This document shows, in pieces, positions 13,437-20,615 of a DNA stretch of 20,646 bases (its first letter is position 1; each line of letters opens with the position of its first letter). Below the pieces are notes generated by a model that saw only the letters and a program-made list of their open reading frames with translations, did no database searches and was not told the origin of the DNA. This DNA comes from ZC4RG19 sp036279475 (GTDB lineage Bacteria; Actinomycetota; Acidimicrobiia; Acidimicrobiales; VFJN01): contig DASUJB010000190.1 in assembly GCA_036279475.1 (NCBI GenBank), forward strand, positions 1 to 20,646, in the 5' to 3' direction. The translations under genes and the position numbers were made by a program.

Positions 13437-15833
13437 TCAGGCGGGACCGACCTCGGCGGGGTGGGCGACGCCAAGCACCCCTTCCCGGTCGAGGAGGTAC
13501 AGCTGCAGCTCGACGGTCCGACCGGTCACGCCGTCCCCGTCCAGGGCGACGAGGGCGTCGTGCACGGCGTCGACGTCCCGGGGGTCGAGCACCGGGGCGG
13601 CCAGGGGGGCACGGGCCAGCACCTCGAGCACGTCCACGTTGAGCAGCACGTCCCGGGGCCTCTCCACCATGCTCCGCAACGCCAGGGTGGTCAGATGGCG
13701 GAGCTGACCGTCCTCGATCCCTTCGAGGGCCCGGGCCGTCCCCGGCCCGTCGACCACGGCCGTGGCGCGGGAGGCGGCGGCCACCAGCCGAGCGAGGGAC
13801 GCGGTCGGGAAGGGGCCGGCCACCGGTACCCGCGCCAGGAGCTGGCCGCCGGGGGGCGGGGGGCCCGGCGCGATGCCGGAGGCCACCAGGAGGAGGCCGG
13901 AGTCGAGGCGCTGGTGGTCGACGAGGCGCTGGTCGTGCACGAAGGCGTGGTCGGACAGGGGCATGGCCACGTCGACGCCCCGGCAGGCCAGGAGGAGGGC
14001 CAGGCCGGCGGCCGCGCCCCCGTAGGTGGCCTCGCCCCGGCTCAGCAGGACCGGGTGGCGGCCCAGCTGGCGGCGGTGGTCGACCACCTCGTCGGCGAGC
14101 CGGTCGAGGACGGACGACGGGACGGTCGAGTAGGCGGCGGCCGCCGTGTTCTGGGGGCGGTCCATGCGGGGGCTCACCACGGCCAGGGCGGTCGTGGCCA
14201 GGGCCACGACCATGGCGGCGACGGGACGCACCGCGGCGGCCTGCCGACCGGCGGCGGGGCGGCCGCGGGCGGGACGGCGCCCGCGGGCGGCGACCCGGTC
14301 GGCCACCGCCGTGCCCACGACCAGCACCACCAGGAAGGCGAGCACGAACGCCCAGTGGTAGAAGGCGAGGCGGGTCTTCTCCAGTCCCTCGGGCACCGAC
14401 GAGCCGTTCAGCAGGCCGGCCACCAGCGCCACGCCGGTCATGGCCCCCAGGGCGGCCCGGGGTCGCGCCGTGCGGTGGCGCCACGTCAGGAGGGCCACCA
14501 GGGCCAGCATGGCGGCGGCGGTCGCCCACGTCAGCGGCGACGGGGGGGAGATCATGCGCCAGCCGTCGGCGTCGGTGCTCCCCAGCAGGGGGGGCAACCC
14601 CACGGCGTGGGCGACCTGGCCGGCGGCCGAGCCCATCCCCACGGTGTCGCCGTTGCCGTGGCGGGCGAACCACAGGATGTCGCCCAGGTTGCCGTCGCCC
14701 ACCGCCTGGTCGACGAGCACCGGGGCCCACAGCACGAGGGCCACCACGGCCGAGGCCACGACCGCCCGCCGTGCCTGGCGGCGGGCGGCGGGGTCCCGCG
14801 ACCGGCCGTCGTGCCACCACCCCAGCGCTCCGAGGCCCGTGCCCCCCACGACCAGGACGACGGTGGCGGGCACGACGGCCAGGTGCTGCTGGGCGGTGAA
14901 GGACGCGGCCGCCGTGGCGAGGGGCAGCAGCCGCACGTCGCCCGCCGCCACCGCCCACGCCAGCACGGCCGTGAGCAGCAGCGGGTAGCCGGCGATGCTG
15001 GAGCTGACCGGGTTGACCAGGGAGGCGGTCCCCGTGGTGAACGTCACGAGGGCCAGCCCCAGGGTGGCGACCAGGGCGCCCCGGTCACCGAGCAGGCGAC
15101 GGGCCACCCACGCCGCGGCGACCAGGCACGTGCCGGTGACGACGGCCGAGACCAGGGGCATGCCCAGGGCCGGTCCCAGCACCCGCACGGGGATGGCCAG
15201 CAGGTAGAGGTGCACGGGCCCCGGGTGGTGGACGACGTCGGGCCCGCCGGTGTACAGCCCCGACTGCGAGGGCTGGCCCACGAGGGGCGTGCGGGCCGTG
15301 CCCACGTCGAGGGCCCGGAGGCCCATGAGGGCGGGGTCGTTGGTGGCGGACCACTCGGGCACGACGTGGGCCAGGGCGGCCGCCGGCGCCAGGAGGAGGG
15401 CCAGGGCCAGGGCGACCACCCACCACGGGGCCCGGCCCTGCAGCCGGGGGCGGGGTGGCATCCGGCCCGGCACGCCGGTGGCGGGCTCCGGCTCGCCCTC
15501 CGGGGAGGTGGAGGCCGCGGGGTCGGCACCGTCGGAGCGACCGTTCCCCGACCTGGGCGGAGCGTGGCCCGGGGCGCCCGGGGCTGACGGGCGTGCTGGG
15601 GCTGCCGGCGGTGCCGGCGGTGCCGGGGGTGCCGGGGCGGACGTGGGTGCCGGCGGGGACGTGGGTGCCGGCGGGGAGATCGGGGCCGACGGGGAGAGCT
15701 CGGTGCACGGCGGGCCCGGGACGTCGCCGCGGTCGGGCTGCGCCGGGCGGTCGGGTGGCTCCCGCCGATCGGCGCCGCCGACCCCGCGCCCCACTCCCCG
15801 CCAGGGGCCCGCCCCGACCCGGTCCCCGGCCAC
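13437..15833 (-). CDS. Large polytopic membrane protein, possible GT-C-type glycosyltransferase
   Basis: A 798-residue protein of unproven function. Residues 1-135 are hydrophilic and Pro/Ala-rich with short repeats (SPPAPT, PAPPAPPAPP). The first transmembrane helix is at about 137-156, followed by an outside loop with WSATNDPALMGLRALDVGT, a pattern with acidic residues reminiscent of the first loop of GT-C enzymes. SQSGLYTGGPDVVHHPGPVHLYLLA comes next, then roughly nine to eleven further helices to about residue 560, and a C-terminal soluble domain of about 240 residues, probably outside the membrane. GTG 15833 is chosen because a TAGGGT box lies 6 nt upstream. ATG 15461 (residue 125), just before the first helix, is a credible alternative that would drop the Pro-rich tail. 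It is divergent from a GT2 glycosyltransferase. The GT-C assignment is inference from topology and context. Confidence 0.75.
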   Translation of the reverse strand: MAGDRVGAGPWRGVGRGVGGADRREPPDRPAQPDRGDVPGPPCTELSPSAPISPPAPTSPPAPTSAPAPPAPPAPPAAPARPSAPGAPGHAPPRSGNGRSDGADPAASTSPEGEPEPATGVPGRMPPRPRLQGRAPWWVVALALALLLAPAAALAHVVPEWSATNDPALMGLRALDVGTARTPLVGQPSQSGLYTGGPDVVHHPGPVHLYLLAIPVRVLGPALGMPLVSAVVTGTCLVAAAWVARRLLGDRGALVATLGLALVTFTTGTASLVNPVSSSIAGYPLLLTAVLAWAVAAGDVRLLPLATAAASFTAQQHLAVVPATVVLVVGGTGLGALGWWHDGRSRDPAARRQARRAVVASAVVALVLWAPVLVDQAVGDGNLGDILWFARHGNGDTVGMGSAAGQVAHAVGLPPLLGSTDADGWRMISPPSPLTWATAAAMLALVALLTWRHRTARPRAALGAMTGVALVAGLLNGSSVPEGLEKTRLAFYHWAFVLAFLVVLVVGTAVADRVAARGRRPARGRPAAGRQAAAVRPVAAMVVALATTALAVVSPRMDRPQNTAAAAYSTVPSSVLDRLADEVVDHRRQLGRHPVLLSRGEATYGGAAAGLALLLACRGVDVAMPLSDHAFVHDQRLVDHQRLDSGLLLVASGIAPGPPPPGGQLLARVPVAGPFPTASLARLVAAASRATAVVDGPGTARALEGIEDGQLRHLTTLALRSMVERPRDVLLNVDVLEVLARAPLAAPVLDPRDVDAVHDALVALDGDGVTGRTVELQLYLLDREGVLGVAHPAEVGPA
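15601..15675 (-). repeat. Tandem repeats encoding the Pro/Ala-rich N-terminal spacer
   Basis: Two perfect 18-bp copies lie at 15640-15657 and 15658-15675 (plus-strand GACGTGGGTGCCGGCGGG). They are next to about four imperfect 9-bp units of the GGTGCCGGC type at 15601-15636. All unit lengths are multiples of three, so copy-number change keeps the frame and alters only the length of the Pro/Ala spacer in the membrane protein. Confidence 0.8.
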
Positions 15834-15839
15834 GCTGCG

Positions 15840-15845
15840 ACCCTA
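15840..15845 (-). promoter_or_regulatory. Putative -10 box (TAGGGT) of the large membrane-protein gene
   Basis: On the minus strand TAGGGT is followed after 6 nt by the GTG at 15833, the same leaderless geometry as at the PPOX gene. It is the main argument for the long form of the protein. Confidence 0.45.
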
Positions 15846-15870
15846 GCGGCGCAGTGGGGCGGAGCGCAGA

Positions 15871-15914
15871 GGGGGCGGAGGGCAGGGGCGAGGGGGCGGA
15901 GGGGCGAGGGGGGG
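15871..15914 (+). other. G-run tract, candidate G-quadruplex, between divergent genes
   Basis: Six runs of three or more G (15871-15875, 15880-15882, 15885-15888, 15892-15896, 15901-15904 and 15908-15914) are separated by 2-4 nt, which meets the usual G3+N1-7 pattern. The tract lies in the 276-nt gap between the minus-strand membrane protein and the plus-strand glycosyltransferase. The rest of that gap shows no gene and no further clear promoter. Confidence 0.7.
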
Positions 15915-16096
15915 CTAGCGCAGCGGGGCGACGGGGGAGCGGCGGTGGGGCGCCGGCACGGCGGGGGATGCTGGTGACCACCGGGCCCGAGCCCCGGCCA
16001 CGGCACCGGCGGCAGGTGGGGGTCGTGACGGGGCGTGTGACATCATCGCGTCGACGTGTGCCGTCGGCGCCGGGCGACCTGGTGGACCGGCAGGGG

Positions 16097-16102
16097 AAGG
16101 GG
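16097..16102 (+). promoter_or_regulatory. Ribosome-binding site that selects a TTG start
   Basis: AAGGGG lies 7 nt upstream of TTG 16110, while no comparable site precedes the upstream in-frame GTG at 16056. Homology to GT2 enzymes also begins within a few residues of the TTG. Confidence 0.6.
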
Positions 16103-16109
16103 ACGAAGG

Positions 16110-17045
16110 TTGGGGACCCAGGTGTCGGTGGTGATGCCCGCCTACAACGAGGCGGACAACCTGGCCGAGGTCGTCCCCGAGACGGTCGCCGCCCTCCGCG
16201 ACGCCGGGTTGACCTACGAGGTGGTCGTCGTCGACGACGGCAGCACCGACGGCACGGCGGACGTCCTGCGGCGGCTGGAGGGCGACGGCGTGGTGGGGGT
16301 CCGGCTGCGCCGCAACGCCGGCAAGTCGGCTGCCCTCGACGCCGGCCTCGCCCGCGTGCAGGGCGAGTACGTGGTGCTCATGGATGCCGACGGCCAGGAC
16401 GACCCCCGCCAGATCCCCCGCCTCCTCGCCGTCCTCGACGGTGAGGACGGCGCCGACCTCGTCACCGGGCGGCGGGCCGTGCGCCACGACCGGTTCGTCA
16501 AGCGCACCACCTCGAAGCTGTACAACCGGGCCACGGCGCTGGTGACCGGGGTCAGGGGCAGCGACTTCAACAGCGGCTTCAAGGCCATGCGGGTCGAGCT
16601 GGCGACCTCCCTGAGCCTCCATGGCGAGTTGCACCGCTACATCCCCGTGCTGGCGCAGTGGCGCGGGTTCCGGGTGGCCGAGGTCGACGTCGACCACCAG
16701 CCGCGCCGCCACGGGCGGTCGAAGTTCGGCCGGGCCCGGTTCTGGCGGGGGTTCCTCGACCTCATCACGGTCAAGTTCCTCACCACCTACACCGGCCGCC
16801 CCTTCCACCTCTTCGGCGGCATCGGCGTGCTGACCGGTGGCGTGGGGTCGGCCTTGCTGGGCTGGATGCTCGTCGAGCGGCTCCTGGGGCACCAGATCGG
16901 GACGCGGCCGGCTCTCCTGGCCGGCGTCCTGCTGGTCGTGGTGGCCCTGCAGATGGTGATGCTCGGCCTCCTGGCCGAGCTGAGCGTCCACCTGCGGCGG
17001 GTGGCCCCGGGCCCGCGGCCGCGGTCGGAGGGCGGGGCACCGTGA
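16110..17045 (+). CDS. GT2 family glycosyltransferase with C-terminal membrane anchor (DPM1/GtrB-like)
   Basis: A 311-residue inverting glycosyltransferase with a GT-A fold. These enzymes usually transfer a sugar from a nucleotide donor to polyprenyl phosphate at the cytoplasmic face. SVVMPAYNEADNL (6-18), VVVDDGSTDGT (39-49) and the metal-binding MDADGQDDP (91-99, Asp92/Asp94) are the catalytic landmarks. SGFKAMR (155-161) and QPRRHGRSKFG (197-207) match the DPM1-like bacterial subgroup. Two hydrophobic helices at about 234-256 and 267-290 anchor it. TTG at 16110 is chosen for its ribosome site; the GTG at 16056 would add 18 Arg-rich residues. The stop overlaps the methyltransferase start as GTGA. 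A polyprenyl-linked sugar made here could feed the neighbouring polytopic protein, which is inference. Confidence 0.88.
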   Translation: MGTQVSVVMPAYNEADNLAEVVPETVAALRDAGLTYEVVVVDDGSTDGTADVLRRLEGDGVVGVRLRRNAGKSAALDAGLARVQGEYVVLMDADGQDDPRQIPRLLAVLDGEDGADLVTGRRAVRHDRFVKRTTSKLYNRATALVTGVRGSDFNSGFKAMRVELATSLSLHGELHRYIPVLAQWRGFRVAEVDVDHQPRRHGRSKFGRARFWRGFLDLITVKFLTTYTGRPFHLFGGIGVLTGGVGSALLGWMLVERLLGHQIGTRPALLAGVLLVVVALQMVMLGLLAELSVHLRRVAPGPRPRSEGGAP

Positions 17046-17767
17046 CCGGCGGCACCGGGCCGCCCTCCGCCGGGGACGTCGCGGCACCAGCCCCCGCCGG
17101 GAGTCCTCCCCGGGCGATCGGCCTGGCGCCCGGGGCGCCGCGGCGGGCGGCGGGCCAGGACGCCGCCAAGTACGGGTCGTCGAACCTCGTCGTGCGCACC
17201 CTGCTCGACCGGTGGGCCGGCCGGCTCTCGGCGGTGGTGGGCCCCGTGGCCGGCACGATCGTCGACGTGGGCGTGGGCGAGGGCCTGTGCATCGAGCGGC
17301 TGCTCGCCTCGCCGGGCGTCCGCGCCGACGTGGTGGGCGTGGAGTACCGCCACGACAAGGCGGCCGTCGCCGGGCGGGTGCCTGCCGTACGAGCGATGGT
17401 GGGCGACGCCGGCATGCTGCCGCTGCCCGGTCGGTGCGCCGACCTGGTCACCTGCGTCGAGGTGCTGGAGCACCTCCCGGCCGTGGCCCCGGCGGTGGCC
17501 GAGCTGGCGCGCGTGGCCCGTGACCGCTGCGTGGTCTCGGTGCCCTGGGAACCCTGGTTCCGCCTCGGCAACCTCGGTCGCGGCAAGAACCTCCGCCGCC
17601 TGGGCAACGATCCCGAGCACGTAGGGTGGTTCACCCCACGCCGGCTGCGCCGGGCCCTGGGCACGTCGTTCGCCGACGTCCGGGTCGTGCGGTCGTTCCC
17701 GTGGCTCATCGCCGAGGCTCGTGGCCCTCGCGTGCCGGAGCCCGGCCCACGCCCACGCTGCCCCTGA
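17042..17767 (+). CDS. Class I SAM-dependent methyltransferase
   Basis: A 241-residue Rossmann-fold methyltransferase. Motif I VDVGVGEG is at 74-81, the acidic residue after strand 2 is in VVGVEYRHDKAAVAG, a GDAGMLPLP segment follows near 121-129, and VTCVEVLEHLP is at 136-146 (post-motif region of UbiE/Methyltransf_11-like enzymes). The first 40 residues are Pro/Ala/Gly-rich and probably disordered. GTG 17042 overlaps the glycosyltransferase TGA, so the two products are translationally coupled and probably modify the same glycan or lipid. The substrate cannot be deduced. Confidence 0.85.
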   Translation: MTGGTGPPSAGDVAAPAPAGSPPRAIGLAPGAPRRAAGQDAAKYGSSNLVVRTLLDRWAGRLSAVVGPVAGTIVDVGVGEGLCIERLLASPGVRADVVGVEYRHDKAAVAGRVPAVRAMVGDAGMLPLPGRCADLVTCVEVLEHLPAVAPAVAELARVARDRCVVSVPWEPWFRLGNLGRGKNLRRLGNDPEHVGWFTPRRLRRALGTSFADVRVVRSFPWLIAEARGPRVPEPGPRPRCP

Positions 17768-17832
17768 CGTCCCCGCCCACCGGCGGTGGCGCCTCCGGGC
17801 ACCGGTGTGCGGGCCGGGGAGCGGTGCCCCGC

Positions 17833-17838
17833 TAGCCT
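17833..17838 (+). promoter_or_regulatory. Putative -10 box (TAGCCT) of the radical SAM operon
   Basis: TAGCCT ends 9 nt before the ATG at 17848, which implies a leaderless or near-leaderless mRNA. It lies in the 80-nt gap after the methyltransferase stop, where no Shine-Dalgarno sequence or hairpin was found. Confidence 0.5.
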
Positions 17839-17847
17839 GGTCCCGAC

Positions 17848-19800
17848 ATGTCATCGGTCTGGACACAGCTCGAGCCCCACCTGGCGGGCGTGGAGAAGCC
17901 GGCCCGCTACATCGGGTTGGAGCTCGGTGCCCAGCGCCCCACCGGCCCGGGTGCCGTCTCGTGGCTGCTCACCTACCCCGACACCTACGAGATCGGCCTG
18001 CCCAACCAGGGCCTCCAGATCCTCTACGAGATCCTCAACGAGCGCGACGACGCCAGCGCCGAGCGCGCCTACGCACCCTGGGGCGACCTCGAGGCCGTCA
18101 TGCGGGCCGAGCGCATCCCCCTCTTCTCGGTCGACACCCACCGGCCGGCCGGGGAGTTCGACGTCCTGGCGTTCAACCTGTCGGCCGAGCTCACCTACAC
18201 CAACCTGTTGAACTGCGTGGACCTCGCCGGGGTGCCCGTCCGTGCCGCCGACCGCCGTCCCGAGCACCCGCTCGTGGTCGCCGGTGGCCACTGCACCTAC
18301 AACCCGGAGCCGCTGGCCGACTTCCTCGACTTCGTCGTGCTGGGCGACGGCGAGGAGGTCGTGTCCGAGGTCACCGAGGTGGTCCGCGACTGGAAGGCGG
18401 CGGGGCGCACCGAGGGCAGCCGTGCCCGGCTCTGGCGGGAGCTCAGCCACGTCGACGGCGTCTACGTCCCCGCCATGTACGAGGTGGCCTACGAGGGGCG
18501 GGCCCTGAGGTCGGTGACGCCCCGCTTCCCCGACGTGCCCGAGCGGGTCGAGAAGCGCACCATCGCCGACCTGGCGGCGTGGCCCTACCCGCGCCGCCAG
18601 CTGGTGCCGCTCACCGAGGTGGTGCACGACCGGCTCAACGTCGAGGTGTTCCGGGGGTGCACCCGCGGCTGCCGCTTCTGCCAGGCCGGGATGATCACCC
18701 GTCCCGTGCGCGAGCGGCCGGCCGAGCAGGTGCGCACCATGGTGGCCGACGGCCTGCGGCGCACGGGGTACGACGAGGTGGCGCTCACCAGCCTGTCCAC
18801 CGCCGACTTCTCCGGCATCGAGGGCACGGTGCGGGACGTCGTCGACGACCCGGCCCACTGCGGCCAGGTGTCGGTGAGCCTCCCCAGCCTGCGCGTCGAC
18901 GCCTTCACCGTCGGCATCGCCGCGCAGATCCAGAAGGCACGGCGCACCGGCCTCACCTTCGCCCCCGAGGCCGGCACCTGGCGCATGCGCCAGGTCATCA
19001 ACAAGCTGATCCGCGAGGACGACCTGTACGGCGCGGTCGACAGCGCCTTCAGCCAGGGCTGGCGGCGGGTGAAGCTGTACTTCCTCACCGGCCTGCCGTC
19101 GGAGACCGACGAGGACACCCGCGGCATCCTGGAGCTGGTCCGCAACTGCGTGGAGATCGGGCGTGGCCACACCTCGGGGGTGTCGGTCAAGGCCTCGGTC
19201 GGGGGTTTCGTCCCCAAGCCGTTCACGCCGTTCCAGTGGTTCGGGCAGAACACGGTGGCCGAGCTGGAGCGAAAGGTCGCCCTGCTGCGCGAGGGGGCCC
19301 GCAAGGCCAAGGGCGTCCAGCTCACCTGGCACGATCCCCGGGCCACGCTGGTCGAGGGCCTCGCCTCCCGGGGCGACCGGCGCCTCGGGCCCGTCATCGA
19401 GCAGGTGTGGCGCCGAGGCGGCACGTTCCAGGAGTGGAGCGAGCACTTCCGCCCTGAGCTGTGGGCCGAGGCGATGGCCGACCACGGGCTCGACGTCGAC
19501 TGGTACGTCCACCGGCACCGCACCGAGGACGAGGTGCTGCCCTGGGACCACCTGTCGGCCGGGCTCCACAAGGACTTCCTGTGGCAGGACTGGCAGGACG
19601 CCCTGGCCGAGGTGGGCCTGCCCGACTGCCGCTGGACGCCCTGCTACGACTGCGGGGCCTGCACCGGTTACGGCGTCGAGCACGTGGTCGCCTCGGCCAC
19701 GCCCCCGGCAGGGGGCAGCCAGGGCACGGGTCAGGACCTGGCGCAGGGTGACGTGCCCGTCGCCCTGCGCCGGCGCCCCCCGGTGGGGGCCGGTCGATGA
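17848..19800 (+). CDS. TIGR03960-family radical SAM protein (B12-binding-like N-terminal domain)
   Basis: A 650-residue protein of an uncharacterised, widely conserved family. The N-terminal domain (about 35-215) resembles a cobalamin-binding Rossmann fold, with LTYPDTYEIGLPNQGLQILY, FNLSAELTYTNLLNCVDLAG and GGHCTYNPEPLADFLDFVVLGDGEE. The radical SAM core starts near 260 and carries the CX3CX2C cluster motif at Cys271, Cys275 and Cys278 (FRGCTRGCRFCQAG). Downstream, LTFAPEAGTWRMRQVINK and KLYFLTGLPSETDED are core strands. A C-terminal cluster Cys594-x4-Cys599-x2-Cys602-x2-Cys605 may bind a second Fe-S cluster or zinc. The ATG at 17848 follows a TAGCCT box. The stop overlaps the DUF2344 gene. 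In many bacteria the two are fused, so they probably act as one enzyme; the reaction is unknown. Confidence 0.93.
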   Translation: MSSVWTQLEPHLAGVEKPARYIGLELGAQRPTGPGAVSWLLTYPDTYEIGLPNQGLQILYEILNERDDASAERAYAPWGDLEAVMRAERIPLFSVDTHRPAGEFDVLAFNLSAELTYTNLLNCVDLAGVPVRAADRRPEHPLVVAGGHCTYNPEPLADFLDFVVLGDGEEVVSEVTEVVRDWKAAGRTEGSRARLWRELSHVDGVYVPAMYEVAYEGRALRSVTPRFPDVPERVEKRTIADLAAWPYPRRQLVPLTEVVHDRLNVEVFRGCTRGCRFCQAGMITRPVRERPAEQVRTMVADGLRRTGYDEVALTSLSTADFSGIEGTVRDVVDDPAHCGQVSVSLPSLRVDAFTVGIAAQIQKARRTGLTFAPEAGTWRMRQVINKLIREDDLYGAVDSAFSQGWRRVKLYFLTGLPSETDEDTRGILELVRNCVEIGRGHTSGVSVKASVGGFVPKPFTPFQWFGQNTVAELERKVALLREGARKAKGVQLTWHDPRATLVEGLASRGDRRLGPVIEQVWRRGGTFQEWSEHFRPELWAEAMADHGLDVDWYVHRHRTEDEVLPWDHLSAGLHKDFLWQDWQDALAEVGLPDCRWTPCYDCGACTGYGVEHVVASATPPAGGSQGTGQDLAQGDVPVALRRRPPVGAGR

Positions 19801-20597
19801 CCGTGGGACCGTCCGCGGGCGGCGGTACCGGACCGTCGCCCCGAGTGCGCGTCCGCTTCGCCAAGCACGGCAAGGTCCGGTTCACCAGCCACCGTGACGT
19901 CGCCCGCATCTGGGAGCGTGCCCTCCGCCGCGCCGGGGTCGCCGTGGCCTACACCGAGGGCTTCTCCCCGCGCCCGCGCCTCAGCTTCGGCCTGGCCCTG
20001 TCCACCGGGTACGAGTCCGAGGCCGAGTACCTCGACGTGGCGCTCCGCGAGGAGCCTGGCCCGTCGTCGGTCGAGCAGCTGCCCGCGCGGCTCGCACCGG
20101 TCCTCCCCGCGGGCATCGACGTGGCGCGTGCGGTGGTGCTCCCGCCGGGGGCCGAGTCCCTCCAGCAGGCGGTCGCCAGCTGCACGTGGCACATCGAGGT
20201 GGCCGACGTCGCCCCCCCTGACGCCGCGGCCGGCGTCGACCGGGCCTTGGCGGCCACCGAGCTCGCGCTGGCGCGCGAGCGCAAGGGCCGGTGCGTCACC
20301 GACGACGTGCGGCCCGCCATCGTCGACATGCGCGTCCTCGGTCCCGTGACCGAGGTCGTCGCCCCCCTCGCGCCCCGTCGGTCGGGGATGCTGGGCACGG
20401 CGCTGGAGGCCGAGCTGGCCACCCAGCCCCGGGCTCTGCGCCCTGCCGAGCTGGTCGCGGCGATCGACCCCAGCTGGGTCGTGGCCCGGGTCACGCGCAT
20501 CCACCAGTGGACTCTGGCCGGCGGCGCCCGGCGCGAGGTCGTCGACCTCGAGCCGGCAGCGACGCCGCCTTCGCACGCCGAGGCGCGTGCGTCATGA
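19797..20597 (+). CDS. TIGR03936 / DUF2344 family protein, partner of the radical SAM protein
   Basis: A 266-residue soluble protein of unknown function. The N-terminal RVRFAKHGKVRFTSHRDVARIWERALRRAG, followed by VAYTEGFSPRPRLSFGLALSTGYESEAEYLDV, is diagnostic of the family. The C-terminal half contains RIHQWTL and is less conserved. The ATG at 19797 overlaps the radical SAM stop as ATGA, so the two are made together. Basic residues in the N-terminal domain would suit binding of RNA or a phosphorylated substrate, but this is speculation. The next gene starts 18 nt later and is probably RNase E/G, followed in most genomes by rplU and rpmA. That placement hints at an RNA- or ribosome-related role. 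Confidence 0.92.
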   Translation: MTVGPSAGGGTGPSPRVRVRFAKHGKVRFTSHRDVARIWERALRRAGVAVAYTEGFSPRPRLSFGLALSTGYESEAEYLDVALREEPGPSSVEQLPARLAPVLPAGIDVARAVVLPPGAESLQQAVASCTWHIEVADVAPPDAAAGVDRALAATELALARERKGRCVTDDVRPAIVDMRVLGPVTEVVAPLAPRRSGMLGTALEAELATQPRALRPAELVAAIDPSWVVARVTRIHQWTLAGGARREVVDLEPAATPPSHAEARAS

Positions 20598-20615
20598 GAA
20601 GGGATCTCACCACCC

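Noticed and set aside
12139..15587. Very long open frames (939 codons minus, 1083 codons plus) overlapping rodA and the membrane-protein gene
   Set aside because: They are shadows of two convincing membrane-protein genes, with no domain or membrane pattern of their own.
16056..16109. A GTG start for the GT2 glycosyltransferase 18 codons upstream
   Set aside because: The added residues are Arg/Trp-rich and unlike the family. TTG 16110 has a good ribosome-binding site and fits the conserved N-terminus.
18130..18153. DTHRPAG in the radical SAM protein as a cobalamin-binding DxHxxG motif
   Set aside because: The spacing is DxHxxxG rather than DxHxxG, and I do not recall a conserved base-off motif at this position in the family. 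B12 binding is left as fold-level similarity only.
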